Assembly: GCF_028476545.1 (NCBI RefSeq)
Contig: NW_026733898.1
Coordinates: 1-64,000, forward strand
Origin: Physella acuta
Taxonomy: Eukaryota > Mollusca > Gastropoda > Physidae
Direction: 5' to 3'
DNA: 64,000 nucleotides
The notes under the pieces are model-generated. The model searched no databases. It was given only the letters and a program-made list of their open reading frames with translations, and was not told the DNA's origin. Each line of letters starts with the position of its first letter. The stretch's first letter is position 1. Of the stretch, positions 12,255-23,352 are shown in pieces. A program made the position numbers and the translations under genes.

Positions 12255-12600
12255 TTAAAGGTGAGGGAAAGTGGTTTTTGTGAGGGAAAGTGGTTTTTTG
12301 AGGAAGTGGTTTTATAGTGGGGAAGTGGTTTTCGGTGAAGGAAGTGGTTTTCGGTGAAGGAAGTGGTTTTTTGAGAAAGTGGTTTTATAGTGAGGAAGTG
12401 GATTTTGTTGTGGGAAGAAGTTTTATGGTGAGGGAATTGGTTTTATGGTGAGGAAAGAGGTTTTTGTAAGGGGAGTGGTAGGAAGTCATGGGTAAGAAGT
12501 GACTTCGTATGGGAAGTGGATTTTGTCAGAAAAGTGGTCTTTGCAAGGGAAGTGGATTTTGTGGGGAAAGTCTGTTTTGCTGAGTTTGGGTTTTAATAAG
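12255..12600. repeat. ~20-bp minisatellite (GGAAGTGGTTTT core)
   Basis: GGAAGTGGTTTT and variants such as GGAAGTGGATTTTG recur about 15 times with irregular spacing of 17-30 bp. Confidence 0.75.
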
Positions 12601-13524
<924 letters not shown>

Positions 13525-13525
<1 letters not shown>

Positions 13526-13774
13526 GCATTTACTTTTAGTTTTAAAATTATTATTTTTTAATTATTTCTTTTGCAACGCATATGTACATAAAAAGTTGAG
13601 ATCCCCTCTATAACAGCGATCTCACGTATCTTTGACATTAGCCAACAACATTCAATGCTGAGGGGGACACAGGGACGTACTACAGCCTCAAACCTTTCAC
13701 GATTGTATGGATGTGATCTCAGTCTCGACCGCTCGGCCCCCCCAAGAAAAAAAATATTTTATTTGTGCAGCTTT

Positions 13775-13816
<42 letters not shown>

Positions 13817-14268
13817 ACACACAAAACAACTCAGGATTTAACACAAGCTATTTTTACATTTTAAAAAACAAACAAAATAGCAGACACGTCGGCTTCTAAC
13901 AGTCTTGTCTGCATGCTTTCGGCCGCACATCACCTTGTTTATTCCCCTTTGGTTAAAAAAATATATTATCTCCCCTTACTCATCAAGTATTTCACAATTT
14001 CTTTAACCTACACGCCACATTTTTTTTAAAACGCCAACACATTTTTGAAAACGCCAACACATTTTTTTTTCAAGCAGAAATATTTAATTTTGGTTAATAT
14101 TTCTCCTTCAAAAAGTCTTCAAAATAATCCACAAGAAGTAAAGTTAGCTGCCAGCCGAGATAGCGTAAAACAAAGTAGCATTTAAATTAATAACACAAAA
14201 TTTGTTTCCGTTGGACAAGGGCGGATAACTAGGTAGGGAAACATGACAAGGGGAGATAATTTAGAATT
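13525..14268. other. No gene seen; (CA)n at ~13777-13820
   Basis: It contains a (CA)n tract, a short duplication of AAAACGCCAACACATTTTT at 14026-14065, and the mollusc-type motif TTATCTCCCCTT near 13966 (its complement is near 14255). Confidence 0.5.
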
Positions 14269-14269
14269 A

Positions 14270-14400
14270 TAACGCACTCGCCGGAAGGTTAGGAAGGGTC
14301 TCTAGATCGTAATGAGGTCAAGAACCGCTCCTTCCCCATGCGCATTCGAGACAATGTCTGCGCATGCGCATCACGCGATGTTGCAGGGAAAATACCCCAC
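14270..14400. promoter_or_regulatory. CpG-rich patch with an NRF1-type palindrome
   Basis: TGCGCATGCGCA at 14359-14370 is the palindromic NRF1 consensus, a common core-promoter element of housekeeping genes. A half-like site, ATGCGCATTCG, lies at about 14338-14348, and CpG is locally raised. No coding exon was found on either side. Confidence 0.4.
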
Positions 14401-15820
14401 TGCGAGTGTTCAATGTTTTTTTTAAAATAATTTTTTTGTTTTTTTATTTGCATGCGTTGTTTGGAGAATGTGAATTCTGGGTAAATATTTCATTAATGTG
14501 AGGAGTATTATGCATGAGAGTTGTGATATTATGCTAATATATGTGTGGGGTTGGGGTGTGAGGGGTGGAATGGGGGTCGGGTAATGTCGGGAGCAATATT
14601 ATTATCATTTCCTGAGAGGCAGGTCAAACTGGAACGCAGGGTGGGGGGGGGGGGAATTAAAGAGATCGTTGTTTTTAGTGGGCCCCGAAAAATTGCTCAA
14701 TAGATCTAAGATCTATAATTGCAACTATACTGATGGATCAGTTTGTTAAGTCCGGCTGTTGAATGTGGTGGGAAGAGGGGGGGGGGGGGGGTCAAGAGAC
14801 TATACTGTCAGGAGTCTGATTATCAGAAGTCATTTTGCGATTTATTATTTATCAGGAATATCGTATTTTATTTTTTACTTTTTAATTATTTTTTTTTTTT
14901 TACTTTTGAATAGATAGAGCACTGTAGTAAGGGAAGGTAAAATGAAAACTCGTTGGTATCTGAGTGCCATACCGGCTGTTCTATTTGTTAGATCAGTGAG
15001 CGTCTTTAATTCCTTCCCTTTGCCTTACGCACCCGGGATAACCTCCCCTTTTATGCTTTCCCTTAGCCTTGCTCCAAAAAACATAGCATAGCCTCCCCCT
15101 TCATTGTCTGTTACCCGTGAACCCTATCGTCACGCTTGGTTTAACACGGAGCGTAACATTAGATGACGCATACCTTTTTTTTCTTCTTTCTATTTTTTTT
15201 TAAAACTGCCAACTGCGCACAATTAGGTTACATAGCATAAACAAGGAAGTTAAATTATGCTTTTTATAATAGCTAAAAAAAAATTCAACCAGGAAATATA
15301 ATTCTATGTAGCAAATTAGTTGAATATGTAACCAAACTCAGAAAAAAAATTAAGCAATTTACTAGGTGGAAAAAACAAGTAGATCTGGGCAGAAAGTAAG
15401 AAGGTGAGTGTCAATGTGTGTATGTGGGGTGTGTGTGTGTGTGGGGGGGGGGGGGGTGAATACATCTTGCATAACACATGAACGTCAAACAAAACCTGTA
15501 GAGAATGTGGTAATTCGAATAATAAAGCGGAGAAGGAAATGATTTACTAAATGAGAATAACATGTTTACTTAAAGGGAGAGAAACGGATTTACTTTCAAG
15601 GGGAAACTATTAAGTAGCTCCAAGAAAAAAAAAAATCTTTACAAAGAATTACAACACATATTATAATTATATATATATTGAGTTATTTTTGTAATAAATA
15701 TTAATACTGGTATAAATTATTGTATGGTTAAAGAAATTATTCATAACGGCCATCAAAAAATAAAACTGTTTAATATTCCATCCTTTGCACACACAAAAAA
15801 AAACAAAAAAGAAATTCAGC
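14401..15820. other. No gene seen
   Basis: AT-rich sequence with G-runs (14641, 14777, 15443) and poly-A/T tracts. If the minus-strand exon proposed at 15828-16080 is real, this would be its intron. Confidence 0.45.
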
Positions 15821-15827
15821 TACTCAC

Positions 15828-16080
15828 CAAACGATTGCTTCTGTTCGCTGGCTGCGCCCTAAAGCAAATGTGCGGATCTGAATGGCGAGTTTTAAAGTTG
15901 GCTTAGCGGAGTTTTTTTTTTAAGTGTGTACAACGTCATCAGACGAATGGAGCGAGCGGGCGACTAATCAACGGCGCTTCTTCCGCAGCCGTCTAGCCGC
16001 GGTGCCCTCCCTTTAAACCGCGCGCAGTGATGGGTGGAGAGGGCGAAACGTGTCGCCTGACGAGACCGCTCTAGTCCTGG
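15828..16080 (-). promoter_or_regulatory. CpG-rich promoter and possible non-coding first exon (minus strand)
   Basis: CpG is markedly denser than in the surroundings. On the minus strand the patch ends at a strong splice-donor match, CGTTTG|GTGAGTAG, with the last exon base at 15828. I see no clear open frame before the donor, so a 5' untranslated exon is the simplest reading. The rest of the gene would lie to the left, where I could not recognise coding exons. Confidence 0.35.
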
Positions 16081-16289
16081 GTCAAGGAAGTGCGGTTCGC
16101 AAGTTTACAGGCATGTGGGCCACGTATTGCCCTCTAATGATAAAAGAAACAAAAAAATAATAAATTAAAAATAAGTACTCTAATAATACTACTAAAACAT
16201 TGCACTATATGAAAATATACAAGCTGTATATATACAGTAATTAATTATTCGGAGTTGAGAAACCGGTATGTAATTAAAAAAAAACATTA

Positions 16290-16457
16290 TAAAAAGTTTT
16301 ATTATAATAAGCTGTAAAAAGGAAAAGATATCTGATTTGCGATCTTTTTAAACGCATTGGTCGCTCATGAGATCTCTTACATATTTTAGCGACCATTCCT
16401 TTAATTTTATTATTTTCAATGCATTTAAAAGCTTATTGTTAAAGGCGTTATATATAT

Positions 16458-16512
<55 letters not shown>

Positions 16513-16760
16513 AATATTGTTTACTTGTTAGTTTTGTTCTACGATTAAAAATATTTGCGTTGAAACCCGATCCATAGCTTGCATTCTCTCAAAGACCGTT
16601 TTAGTCCGCTCAGACAAAAACAAAATCACCCAGCCGTGAAACCAAACAGTTCACCCTCGTCGGATAGCTGATCGAACAATCTGGGTATCTCTACTTTCAT
16701 TATTGAATTTATTCAATTTTAATTACTAAACTAATGTCAAGTTATATTTTAAAATTAGAT
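16290..16760. repeat. Dispersed AT-rich repeat (family R1), copy 1, with (TA)n
   Basis: TTCAATGCATTTAAAAGC near 16418, AAAAATATTTGCGTTGAAAC near 16545 and TTATTGAATTTATTCAATTTT near 16700 all recur in the same order at 44345-44660. A partial relative is at 26805-27035. (TA)n at 16451-16509 sits inside. It is probably a non-autonomous DNA transposon. Confidence 0.6.
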
Positions 16761-16979
16761 ATTCTTGCATTTTCACCGGAGACGAATTGATCTGGAATTC
16801 GTTGTACTAAAAATAGGTCAAAAATTAAATTAAAATATTTAGTCCCATGCCAAAAAAACAAACAGACATTGTGAACTAAATAAAACCTTTTAATAAATGC
16901 TTGTGTAAGATGGTTAACTTTCCCCAATTCAAGTTTGGTACCCAAATTAATTGAGTCGACAAACGGAACTTTACGGACG

Positions 16980-17060
16980 AAATCTTTTAAAAACCGAACT
17001 CGAGATTTTCAAGTTGGGACTCGTGTTCTCTACTGCATGACCACTATGAGGTGGGGACGG
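16980..17060 (-). repeat. Degraded tRNA-headed SINE fragment
   Basis: On the minus strand it reads TGGTCATGCAGTAGAG ... CTCGAGTTCGG, worn forms of the A and B boxes of the SINE at 19244. Confidence 0.45.
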
Positions 17061-17308
17061 AAAGTAGAGGCCATTAAAGATTGTGGGTTTTCCGCCTTAG
17101 ATGTGTGTTTACATAAGGGGAGCAGCGGTCCTTACTCTACACCTTTAGATAACGTGTTTGGTTAAAGCTTATAGGAAATGTATCATTACGCCACTACTAC
17201 TGTCAAGCCGGTTTCAGGTCTATTAGAGAGTAGTACCAGGAACACAGACATGGTGGAGAGAAGCTAATTTTTTTGGTTTTGTCGTACTTACGCTAACCTT
17301 GACCCTAC
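17061..17308. other. No gene seen
   Basis: Unassigned. The telomere-like repeat begins near 17290. Confidence 0.4.
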
Positions 17309-17316
17309 ACCTAGCC

Positions 17317-17516
17317 CAGGGGGGGGGGGGGGGGTTACAATTTTTACACGGGGACAAACTTTCGATTTGCATCCCCCCTCAGACTTTTGATTTGCACCCC
17401 CCCCCCTCAAACTTTCGATTTGCACCCACCCTCATACTTTATATATATACCGAGGGGTCTATGGGGGGGGGGGTTATGACCCCCTACCCCTCTGCCTACG
17501 CCACTGACCTAGCCAT
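17317..17516. mobile_element. hAT-like MITE inserted in the telomere-like satellite
   Basis: The 200-bp element starts CAGGGG and ends CTACGCCACTG. It is flanked by an exact 8-bp duplication, ACCTAGCC (17309-17316 and 17517-17524), whose sequence is itself part of the satellite. The inside holds GATTTGCACCC units next to C-runs, as in the CAGAGGCGTAGCG family. Confidence 0.85.
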
Positions 17517-18365
17517 AAGCCCAAAACTAACCTTAACCTTGACCCTACACCTAGCCATAAGCTAAACTCTGACCCTAACTCTGGTCGTAAACCTTGCCTT
17601 AAGCTAAACTCTAATCAAAATCTAACACTGGCCCTACACCTAACTATAAACCCAACACTGACCCGAACCCTGGCCTTAAACCTAACCATAAGTCAAACCC
17701 TGGCCCTACAACTACCCATAAGCTAAATCCAAGCACTAAACCTGGCTCTACAACTCTTAACTCTACTCCAACCCTAGCCATACAACTAATCCTAACACTG
17801 TCCCAACAAATACCCATAATCTCAAATCTAACCCTGCTCATACACCTAATCATAATCCCAACCCTAACCATAACCCTAGCCATACACCTAACCATAATCC
17901 CAACCCTAACCATAACCCTGACCATACACCTAACCATAATCCCAACCCTAACCATAACCCTAACCATACACCTAACCATAATCCCAACCCTAACCATAAC
18001 CCTAACCATACACCTAACCATAATCCCAACCCTAACCATAACCCTAGCCATACACCTAACCATAATCCCAACCCTAACCATAACCCTAGCCATACACCTA
18101 ACCATAATCCCAACCCTAACCATAACCCTAGCCATACACCTAACCATAATCCCAACCCTAACCATAACCCTGACCATACACCTAACCATAATCCCAACCC
18201 TAACCATAACCCTAACCATACACCTAACCATAATCCCAACCCTAACCATAACCCTAACCATACACCTAACCATAATCCCAACCCTAACCATAACCCTAGC
18301 CATACACCTAACCATAATCCCAACACTAACCATAACCATAGCCCTACACATACCTTTAAAACCCA
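17517..18365. repeat. Telomere-like satellite, 42-bp unit
   Basis: From about 17830 to 18330 a 42-bp unit built of CCTAACCATAATCCCAACCC and CTAACCATAACCCTAGCCAT recurs about a dozen times. Upstream (17517-17830) the units decay to CCCTACACCTAGCCATAAG-like steps. The CCCTAAC steps resemble the animal telomere repeat. The open frames of 260 and 181 codons here are artefacts of the array. Confidence 0.9.
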
Positions 18366-18489
18366 GACTGACCCAACCTTTGAAGCTATTACCAACTTGA
18401 ATAGCTATATTGACTACAAAAATCACAACATAGTGTATTACAATCTCAGTCTATCATACGGGAACCAATTACCTCCTTTTAGAATATAC

Positions 18490-19240
18490 AGAAAATATTG
18501 GATTATGTTTTATAGTGGAAGGAATCAGTTGTGTAATGGAAATGTTGTGTATGTATTCATATGTAATGTGGTTTCTCATTGTACGGATTTGTATTTGTAA
18601 TGGGAGGCTTATGTGAATGGACTGTTGTGTAATGGTAATTTTATGTATGGATTCATGTGTAATAAGGTTTCTGATTTCTGTGTAATGAATTAAATATGTA
18701 ATGGGGTTTGAGTGTGTTATACCATGAATGTGTAAAGTTATGTGTGAATCGTGCTTCGAATGTGTAATGTTGTCTCTGTGTAATGAATTGAATGCGTGAA
18801 GATGTTTGTGTATGTGTAAGCACTCGAATGTGTATTGTGATCTGTATGTGTAAGAACTAAGATGTATATTGAAATGTGTATGTGTAAGGACTGGAATGCG
18901 TTATGGAGGGGGGGGGGAGGTTGTGTTGATAGGCTTGTGATGGGGTTTGTATGTAAGCACTAGGGTTTGTGTGTGTAAGGCCCCATATGTGTAATGGGGT
19001 TTGTGTGTGTAATAGGGTTTTATGTGTTAGGATATGAATGTGTAATAGGCTTGTGTTGATAATGACATGAATGTGTAAGGTAGTTTGTGTGAAACAATTC
19101 GATCGGGTATTGAATTTATGTAAGTGTAAAGGCTCTGTCGTGTAAGAGGGCATATGTGTTACAGAACTCGAATATGTAATCGGGGTTTTGTGTGTAATGA
19201 CTTTAGATGTGTAATGGGGATTTTTGTGTAAGAACTCGAA
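18490..19240. repeat. Degenerate GTGTAATG array, part 1
   Basis: GTGTAATG, TGTGTAAGG and GGGTTTGTGTGT steps recur at ~20-40-bp spacing. Confidence 0.7.
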
Positions 19241-19243
19241 TGT

Positions 19244-19500
19244 GTCGGCGTGGTCGAGTCGGTAAAGCTCATGGTTGCTAAACTGAAAAGTCTCGAGTTC
19301 GAACCCCCGGGCAGATGAGGCTCGTTAGCTGGGGACAGCCACTCTTCTAGGAGAGACAACTCCGAAATTAAACAACTGCTGCCTTGTAGTTTGTTCTTGG
19401 TTGGACAAAGGCTATGGAAGCAAATCCAAAAAGAAAAGCAGGCTGAAATCGAAGTCAATGGCCTCAATGGCGCATAACCAGTTGACACGTAACGCTTAAT
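19244..19500 (+). repeat. tRNA-headed SINE, longest copy
   Basis: The head has an A-box-like TGGTCGAGTCGG and a B-box-like GAGTTCGAACCC 45-50 bp apart. A body follows (GACAGCCACTCTTCTAGGAG, GGCTATGGAAGC, GCAGGCTGAAATCG). Both boxes fit an RNA polymerase III promoter of tRNA origin. It lies inside the GTGTAATG array. Confidence 0.75.
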
Positions 19501-19506
19501 TGTGTT

Positions 19507-19632
19507 GGAGGCGTGGTCGAGTCGGCAAAGCTCATGGATGATAAATTCGAACAGTCTCGAGTTTAAAACGCACTGGCAGATAAATCTCGATCCCCTTCAA
19601 CACTAATAATTAAGAACGAAGAAGAAGAAGAA
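19507..19632 (+). repeat. Short tRNA-headed SINE with GAAGAAG tail
   Basis: The same head (GGCGTGGTCGAGTCGG) is followed after ~60 bp by CTTCAACACTAATAATTAAG and the (GAA)n-type tail GAACGAAGAAGAAG. It lacks the long body of the neighbouring copy. Confidence 0.75.
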
Positions 19633-19975
19633 TGTGTAATAGGATTTTGTGTGTAAGGACTGGAATGAGTAATGGGGATTTGTGTAAGGCCTTAAATGTA
19701 TAAAGGTGGTTTTGTGTGTAAGGCCCTAAATGTGTTATGTAGGTCTGCGTATAATAATGTGTAATGTAAGCTTTGTGTATAAGGGATTAAATGTGTAATG
19801 TAGGCCTGTGTGTAAGGCCTTAAATGTGTAATGATGGTTGTGTGCAAGGCCTTAAATGTGTAATGATGGTTGTGTGTGCAAGGCCTTAAATGTGTAATGA
19901 TGGTTGTGTGTGCACGGCCTTAAATGTGTAATGATGGTTGTGTGTGCAAGGCCTCAAACGTGTAACGGGATTGCC
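19633..19975. repeat. ~33-37-bp GTGTAATG array, part 2
   Basis: AAGGCCTTAAATGTGTAATG with ATGGTTGTGTGTGC recurs about eight times. The last four units are nearly identical. Confidence 0.85.
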
Positions 19976-19989
19976 TCCTTGTTTTACAG

Positions 19990-20125
19990 CCACTTCACGG
20001 AACCAGGTCTCTGAATGTCTGGCATCGTGTGCTGGCTTCCTCTGCCCTAACCGGGTCATCGTACAATTGGTCATCGATTTCTTTTTGTCTGGCCCTAGCT
20101 GAGAGGCGGAATAATTTCGATGAGT
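19990..20125 (+). other. Weak candidate exon
   Basis: A good splice-acceptor match (CCTCCTTGTTTTACAG) ends at 19989 and is followed by CpG-bearing, non-repetitive sequence. One plus frame is open for ~44 codons (PLHGTRSLNVW...). I see no family likeness and no clear donor. Confidence 0.2.
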
Positions 20126-20184
20126 AATTTGTCCGCGTCATCCGTGTTGTGACGCTGGGGGTTTTAGCGGTGCGTCAGCCATTT

Positions 20185-20370
20185 TTTTTTCATCAACAAG
20201 AAATATTTGGAAAAAACATGAAAAATAAATATTTGGAAAAATATGAAAAAAGAAATATTTGGAAAAAACATGAAAAAGAAATATTTAGAAAAACCTGAAA
20301 AATAAATATTTGGAAAAAGCATGAAAAAGAAATATTTGGAAAAACATGAAAAATAAATATTTGGAAAAAA
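20185..20370. repeat. ~28-bp minisatellite, ~7 units
   Basis: ATATTTGGAAAAAACATG with AAAAATAA variants recurs. The minus-strand phenylalanine-rich frame is an artefact. Confidence 0.85.
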
Positions 20371-20577
20371 CAAGTCCTGTTTTGTTTTAATTATTTACTC
20401 ATTCTTTCAGTTTTTTAAAGTCGAATTTACATTCTTGTCAGCTAATTTTCATCTTCAATTGCCTAGCCTTACAATTGCTAATATTAAATACTACCGAGAT
20501 TTTAAATTACCAATACTAAATAAGACGAAACTCGCTTATGGATAGTAATTTTTTAAAAAAGCAACACTTTCTTAAAA

Positions 20578-20735
20578 ATGGTGGTCGAGTGGGTAATGCA
20601 CATGGTGCTAACCGAAAAGTCTCGAGTTTGAAACTCCGACCTGCAACTTTTTTAGGAGAGCAGGCTGAAATCGGAGTGTGTTGGGGGGAATCCCTTCCAA
20701 CATTAAAAATTAAGATCGAAGACGAAAAAAAGCAA
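20578..20735 (+). repeat. tRNA-headed SINE, middle part shortened
   Basis: Head (GGTGGTCGAGTGGG, TCTCGAGTTTGAA), body remnant (GCAGGCTGAAATCGGAG) and tail (CCAACATTAAAAATTAAGAT, CGAAGACGAAAAAAAG). Confidence 0.7.
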
Positions 20736-21170
20736 TCCTAATCCTTACTCCTAATCATAAGACGTGCCCCGGTAAACGATACAAAAAAACTATCTTCGCC
20801 ACTATTCAAGGTCTTAGTTAAAGCCAGATTTGAAGAAACACGATACACAAAAAGCTAAATCCGCATAGATTTTGGGTAGAATTAGAACTACGACGTGTTA
20901 GAGTATGTCCACGAAACTTCATCTGGCTGTAGGTGGAGATGGATAAGACATCAGGTTGATGAGACAGGCAATATTTTTAGTTCCAGAATAAATAATGCCA
21001 GACAAGGAAACAAGAAATCTGGCGTAGGGAAATTGAAACAGTCATGAAAATTATTGGAACAGAGTTGGAAACAATGAAATATAGTAAATAGCAAAGGATA
21101 GAATATTATGGAAGGATTTTGTTAATGGTCTTAAATACACTGGGAGTTGAAAACAAAGAACATGTATATA
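20736..21170. other. No gene seen
   Basis: Non-repetitive AT-rich sequence. Frames are interrupted throughout. Confidence 0.45.
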
Positions 21171-21174
21171 AAAC

Positions 21175-21350
21175 TATGAAAATGTGTATGAATTATAAAA
21201 ATGTGTATAACTTATAACAAGTGTGCATAACTTATAGAAATGTGAATAACTTATAAATATATGCATGAATAATAAAAATGTGTATAAGTTATAACAAATG
21301 TGCATAACTTATAGCAATGTGAATAACGTAAAACAAATGTGTATAACTTC
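21175..21350. repeat. ~21-bp minisatellite, ~8 units
   Basis: AAATGTGTATAACTTATAAC and variants recur with alternating GTGCATAAC and GTGAATAAC forms. Confidence 0.8.
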
Positions 21351-22080
21351 TAACATCAGCATGTGAAGGCACTGTGTTGAATTATTTTCATTATGTTACT
21401 TTGAGCTGTGGCTATTAACGACCACGCCATTCATCATCCATACTTCTACTTCAATGTCCCCCTACCTTCCTACAACCCCCCCACCCCCACCCTCCCAGAT
21501 CACTGCCCAGCCCTGTCTTTGTCTTCTCCCCCTGAAAACTGACCCACAAAGATTTTTCTTTCTTCCCCTCGCCCCGGCACGTGCGCTAAAAATAGCCGTG
21601 AATCATCACCAGACTGCTCACCGTGGAAGCCGCGTCATGCGTAGCATGGGACTTGATCAAAGGGGAGGGGTGGGTTGGGGGGGGGGGTGTGGTATGAGAT
21701 GGAAGTGTGAAACAAAGATGGAGAAGTCTGATACAAAATATTCCACCTTGTAACAGCTGGCTGATGTTATACTTGTATAACAACAACAGCAGTGGTAGTG
21801 TTTAACTTCGCAGTGTTGTGTATAAGCTAGCAGTAAAAAAATTATTCTTGACTGGTAATGAAAAAAATTAATATTAAAAAAAAACTACTACTGTCTGATG
21901 TTTTCGATATGTTATGCATGGTCTAAAAAATAAATAAATGAATGTCATAATAAAAGAATTCGCTGTACATTTCACGTTGAAAAACACAAATTAACAACCT
22001 CATTATTTTACTCTTTGTTGTCTCTATAATCCTGATTGTGTGTGTTACGTTTCTCTCAGAGAGACAGATCTCATTCCCTG
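21351..22080. other. No gene seen
   Basis: C-rich and G-rich runs; no convincing frame. Confidence 0.45.
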
Positions 22081-22094
22081 GCATCAAGCGTTTG

Positions 22095-22550
22095 GACACA
22101 AGGTTAGCCGTACCATCGTTTGTGTCACATAACACTGACTCTCGTAAAGAGAAGAAATCAACCAGCAGAAAATAGACGTACCATCATATCCTTAACATAA
22201 CACTGACTTTCTTAAAGAGAAGCAATCGACAAGCAGCGAATAGACGTACCATCCTATCCTTAACATAACACTGACTCCGTAGGAACCAAAGCAACTAACA
22301 AGCAAACAATAGCCGTACTTTCGTTTCTTTAACATAACACTAACTCTCTAAAACAGAAGCCGTTATCAAGCAAAGAATTGACGTACCATTTTACCCTTGA
22401 TATAACACTAACTCTATTTAAAACAGAAGCTACCAATTAGCAAAGAATATCAGTACCATCGTATCCTTAATATAACACTAACTCTCAAACAGAAGTAAGC
22501 AACAAGCAAAGACTGACTAACATAGTACCCTTCAGTAATACTAACACTCA
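22095..22550. repeat. ~68-bp satellite, ~6-7 units
   Basis: Each unit reads roughly CGTACCATCNTATCCTTAAC, ATAACACTGACTCTC, AAGCAA, CAAGCAAAGAATAGA. Divergence rises toward the right. Confidence 0.8.
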
Positions 22551-23003
22551 CTATTAAAAAGTTATTGATTTTTTTTAAATTCGATTTTAATATAGATAGT
22601 ATTTTGGCTGCTCAACAAATAGTTAAAAACACATGCAAAGTGCGCAATGTAAAATCTCCCCCTCCCCATTCTTGGATGTGGTACATAAATGACATAATTC
22701 ATGAGATTCAACATTAGTGAAAGTTGGGGTGGTAGGTGGGCTTGTATTGTAGTATTTGTTTTGTATTATTTAAAGTAAAGTTATAAAACAAATGTAAACG
22801 ATAAATTAATTTCAGGATATTTTAGGTGTTTTGATAAGTATATGTGTGTATGTGTGAGTGTAAATGTCTAATATACTTTATTCTTATGTCAGCTAAATGT
22901 CAGTCTTCTAAAATGTTGGCTTACACAGCTAAAATAAAATAAGGCTCCATATCTGTTTTTAATAGGGATGTATTAAGCTATTTTGTGTTTAGTGATGTGA
23001 AAT
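22551..23003. other. No gene seen
   Basis: AT-rich; unassigned. Confidence 0.45.
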
Positions 23004-23178
23004 CAGAGTTTCTTCCAGGCATCCACCGCCCCCCCCCCCCCCCGAACGAAATGAAATTTATATAAAAAAATATATACTTTTAACAGTGTCCGCCCCTTCC
23101 CCCCCCCCCCCCCCCCTCCCCCCCGAAGAAAGTCTACCCCCCCCCCCCCCCCGAGAAGAGAGTTGGGAAGAAACACTG
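23004..23178. mobile_element. hAT-like MITE, CAGAGTTTCTTCC family, intact ends
   Basis: The 175-bp element starts CAGAGTTTCTTCCAGG and ends GGGAAGAAACACTG. It has an exact 8-bp target duplication TGTGAAAT (22996-23003, 23179-23186). CAG...CTG ends with 8-bp duplications fit the hAT superfamily. The inside is an AT core between long C-runs. No coding capacity. Confidence 0.88.
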
Positions 23179-23194
23179 TGTGAAATAAAGTCAG

Positions 23195-23345
23195 TAAAAA
23201 GTCCCTGAGTCCACCCATATCTGATTGGGACCTAACTCACGATTAAGGAAAGTAAAGGTGGCTGGACATAGTGCTGACCACACTATCTCTTCATATGCCG
23301 AGATCACAGATACAGGTGAACTTTTACTTCACTTGCCCCATTGAC
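23195..23345 (+). repeat. SINE body/tail fragment
   Basis: CCCTGAGTCCACCCATATCT, ATAGTGCTGACCACACTATC and TTTACTTCACTTGCCCCATT match the body seen at 42060-42200 and 54490-54640 (minus). Confidence 0.65.
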
Positions 23346-23352
23346 CGGCAGG

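Noticed and set aside
17644-18426. Open frames of 260 and 181 codons, minus strand
   Set aside because: Direct read-through of the 42-bp telomere-like satellite (14 codons per unit).
19244-19320. Functional tRNA gene
   Set aside because: A- and B-box-like motifs are present but no cloverleaf with intact acceptor stem can be drawn; the same head occurs in many copies with a SINE body.
20164-20373. Phe-rich minus-strand frame
   Set aside because: Translation of a ~28-bp AT-rich minisatellite.
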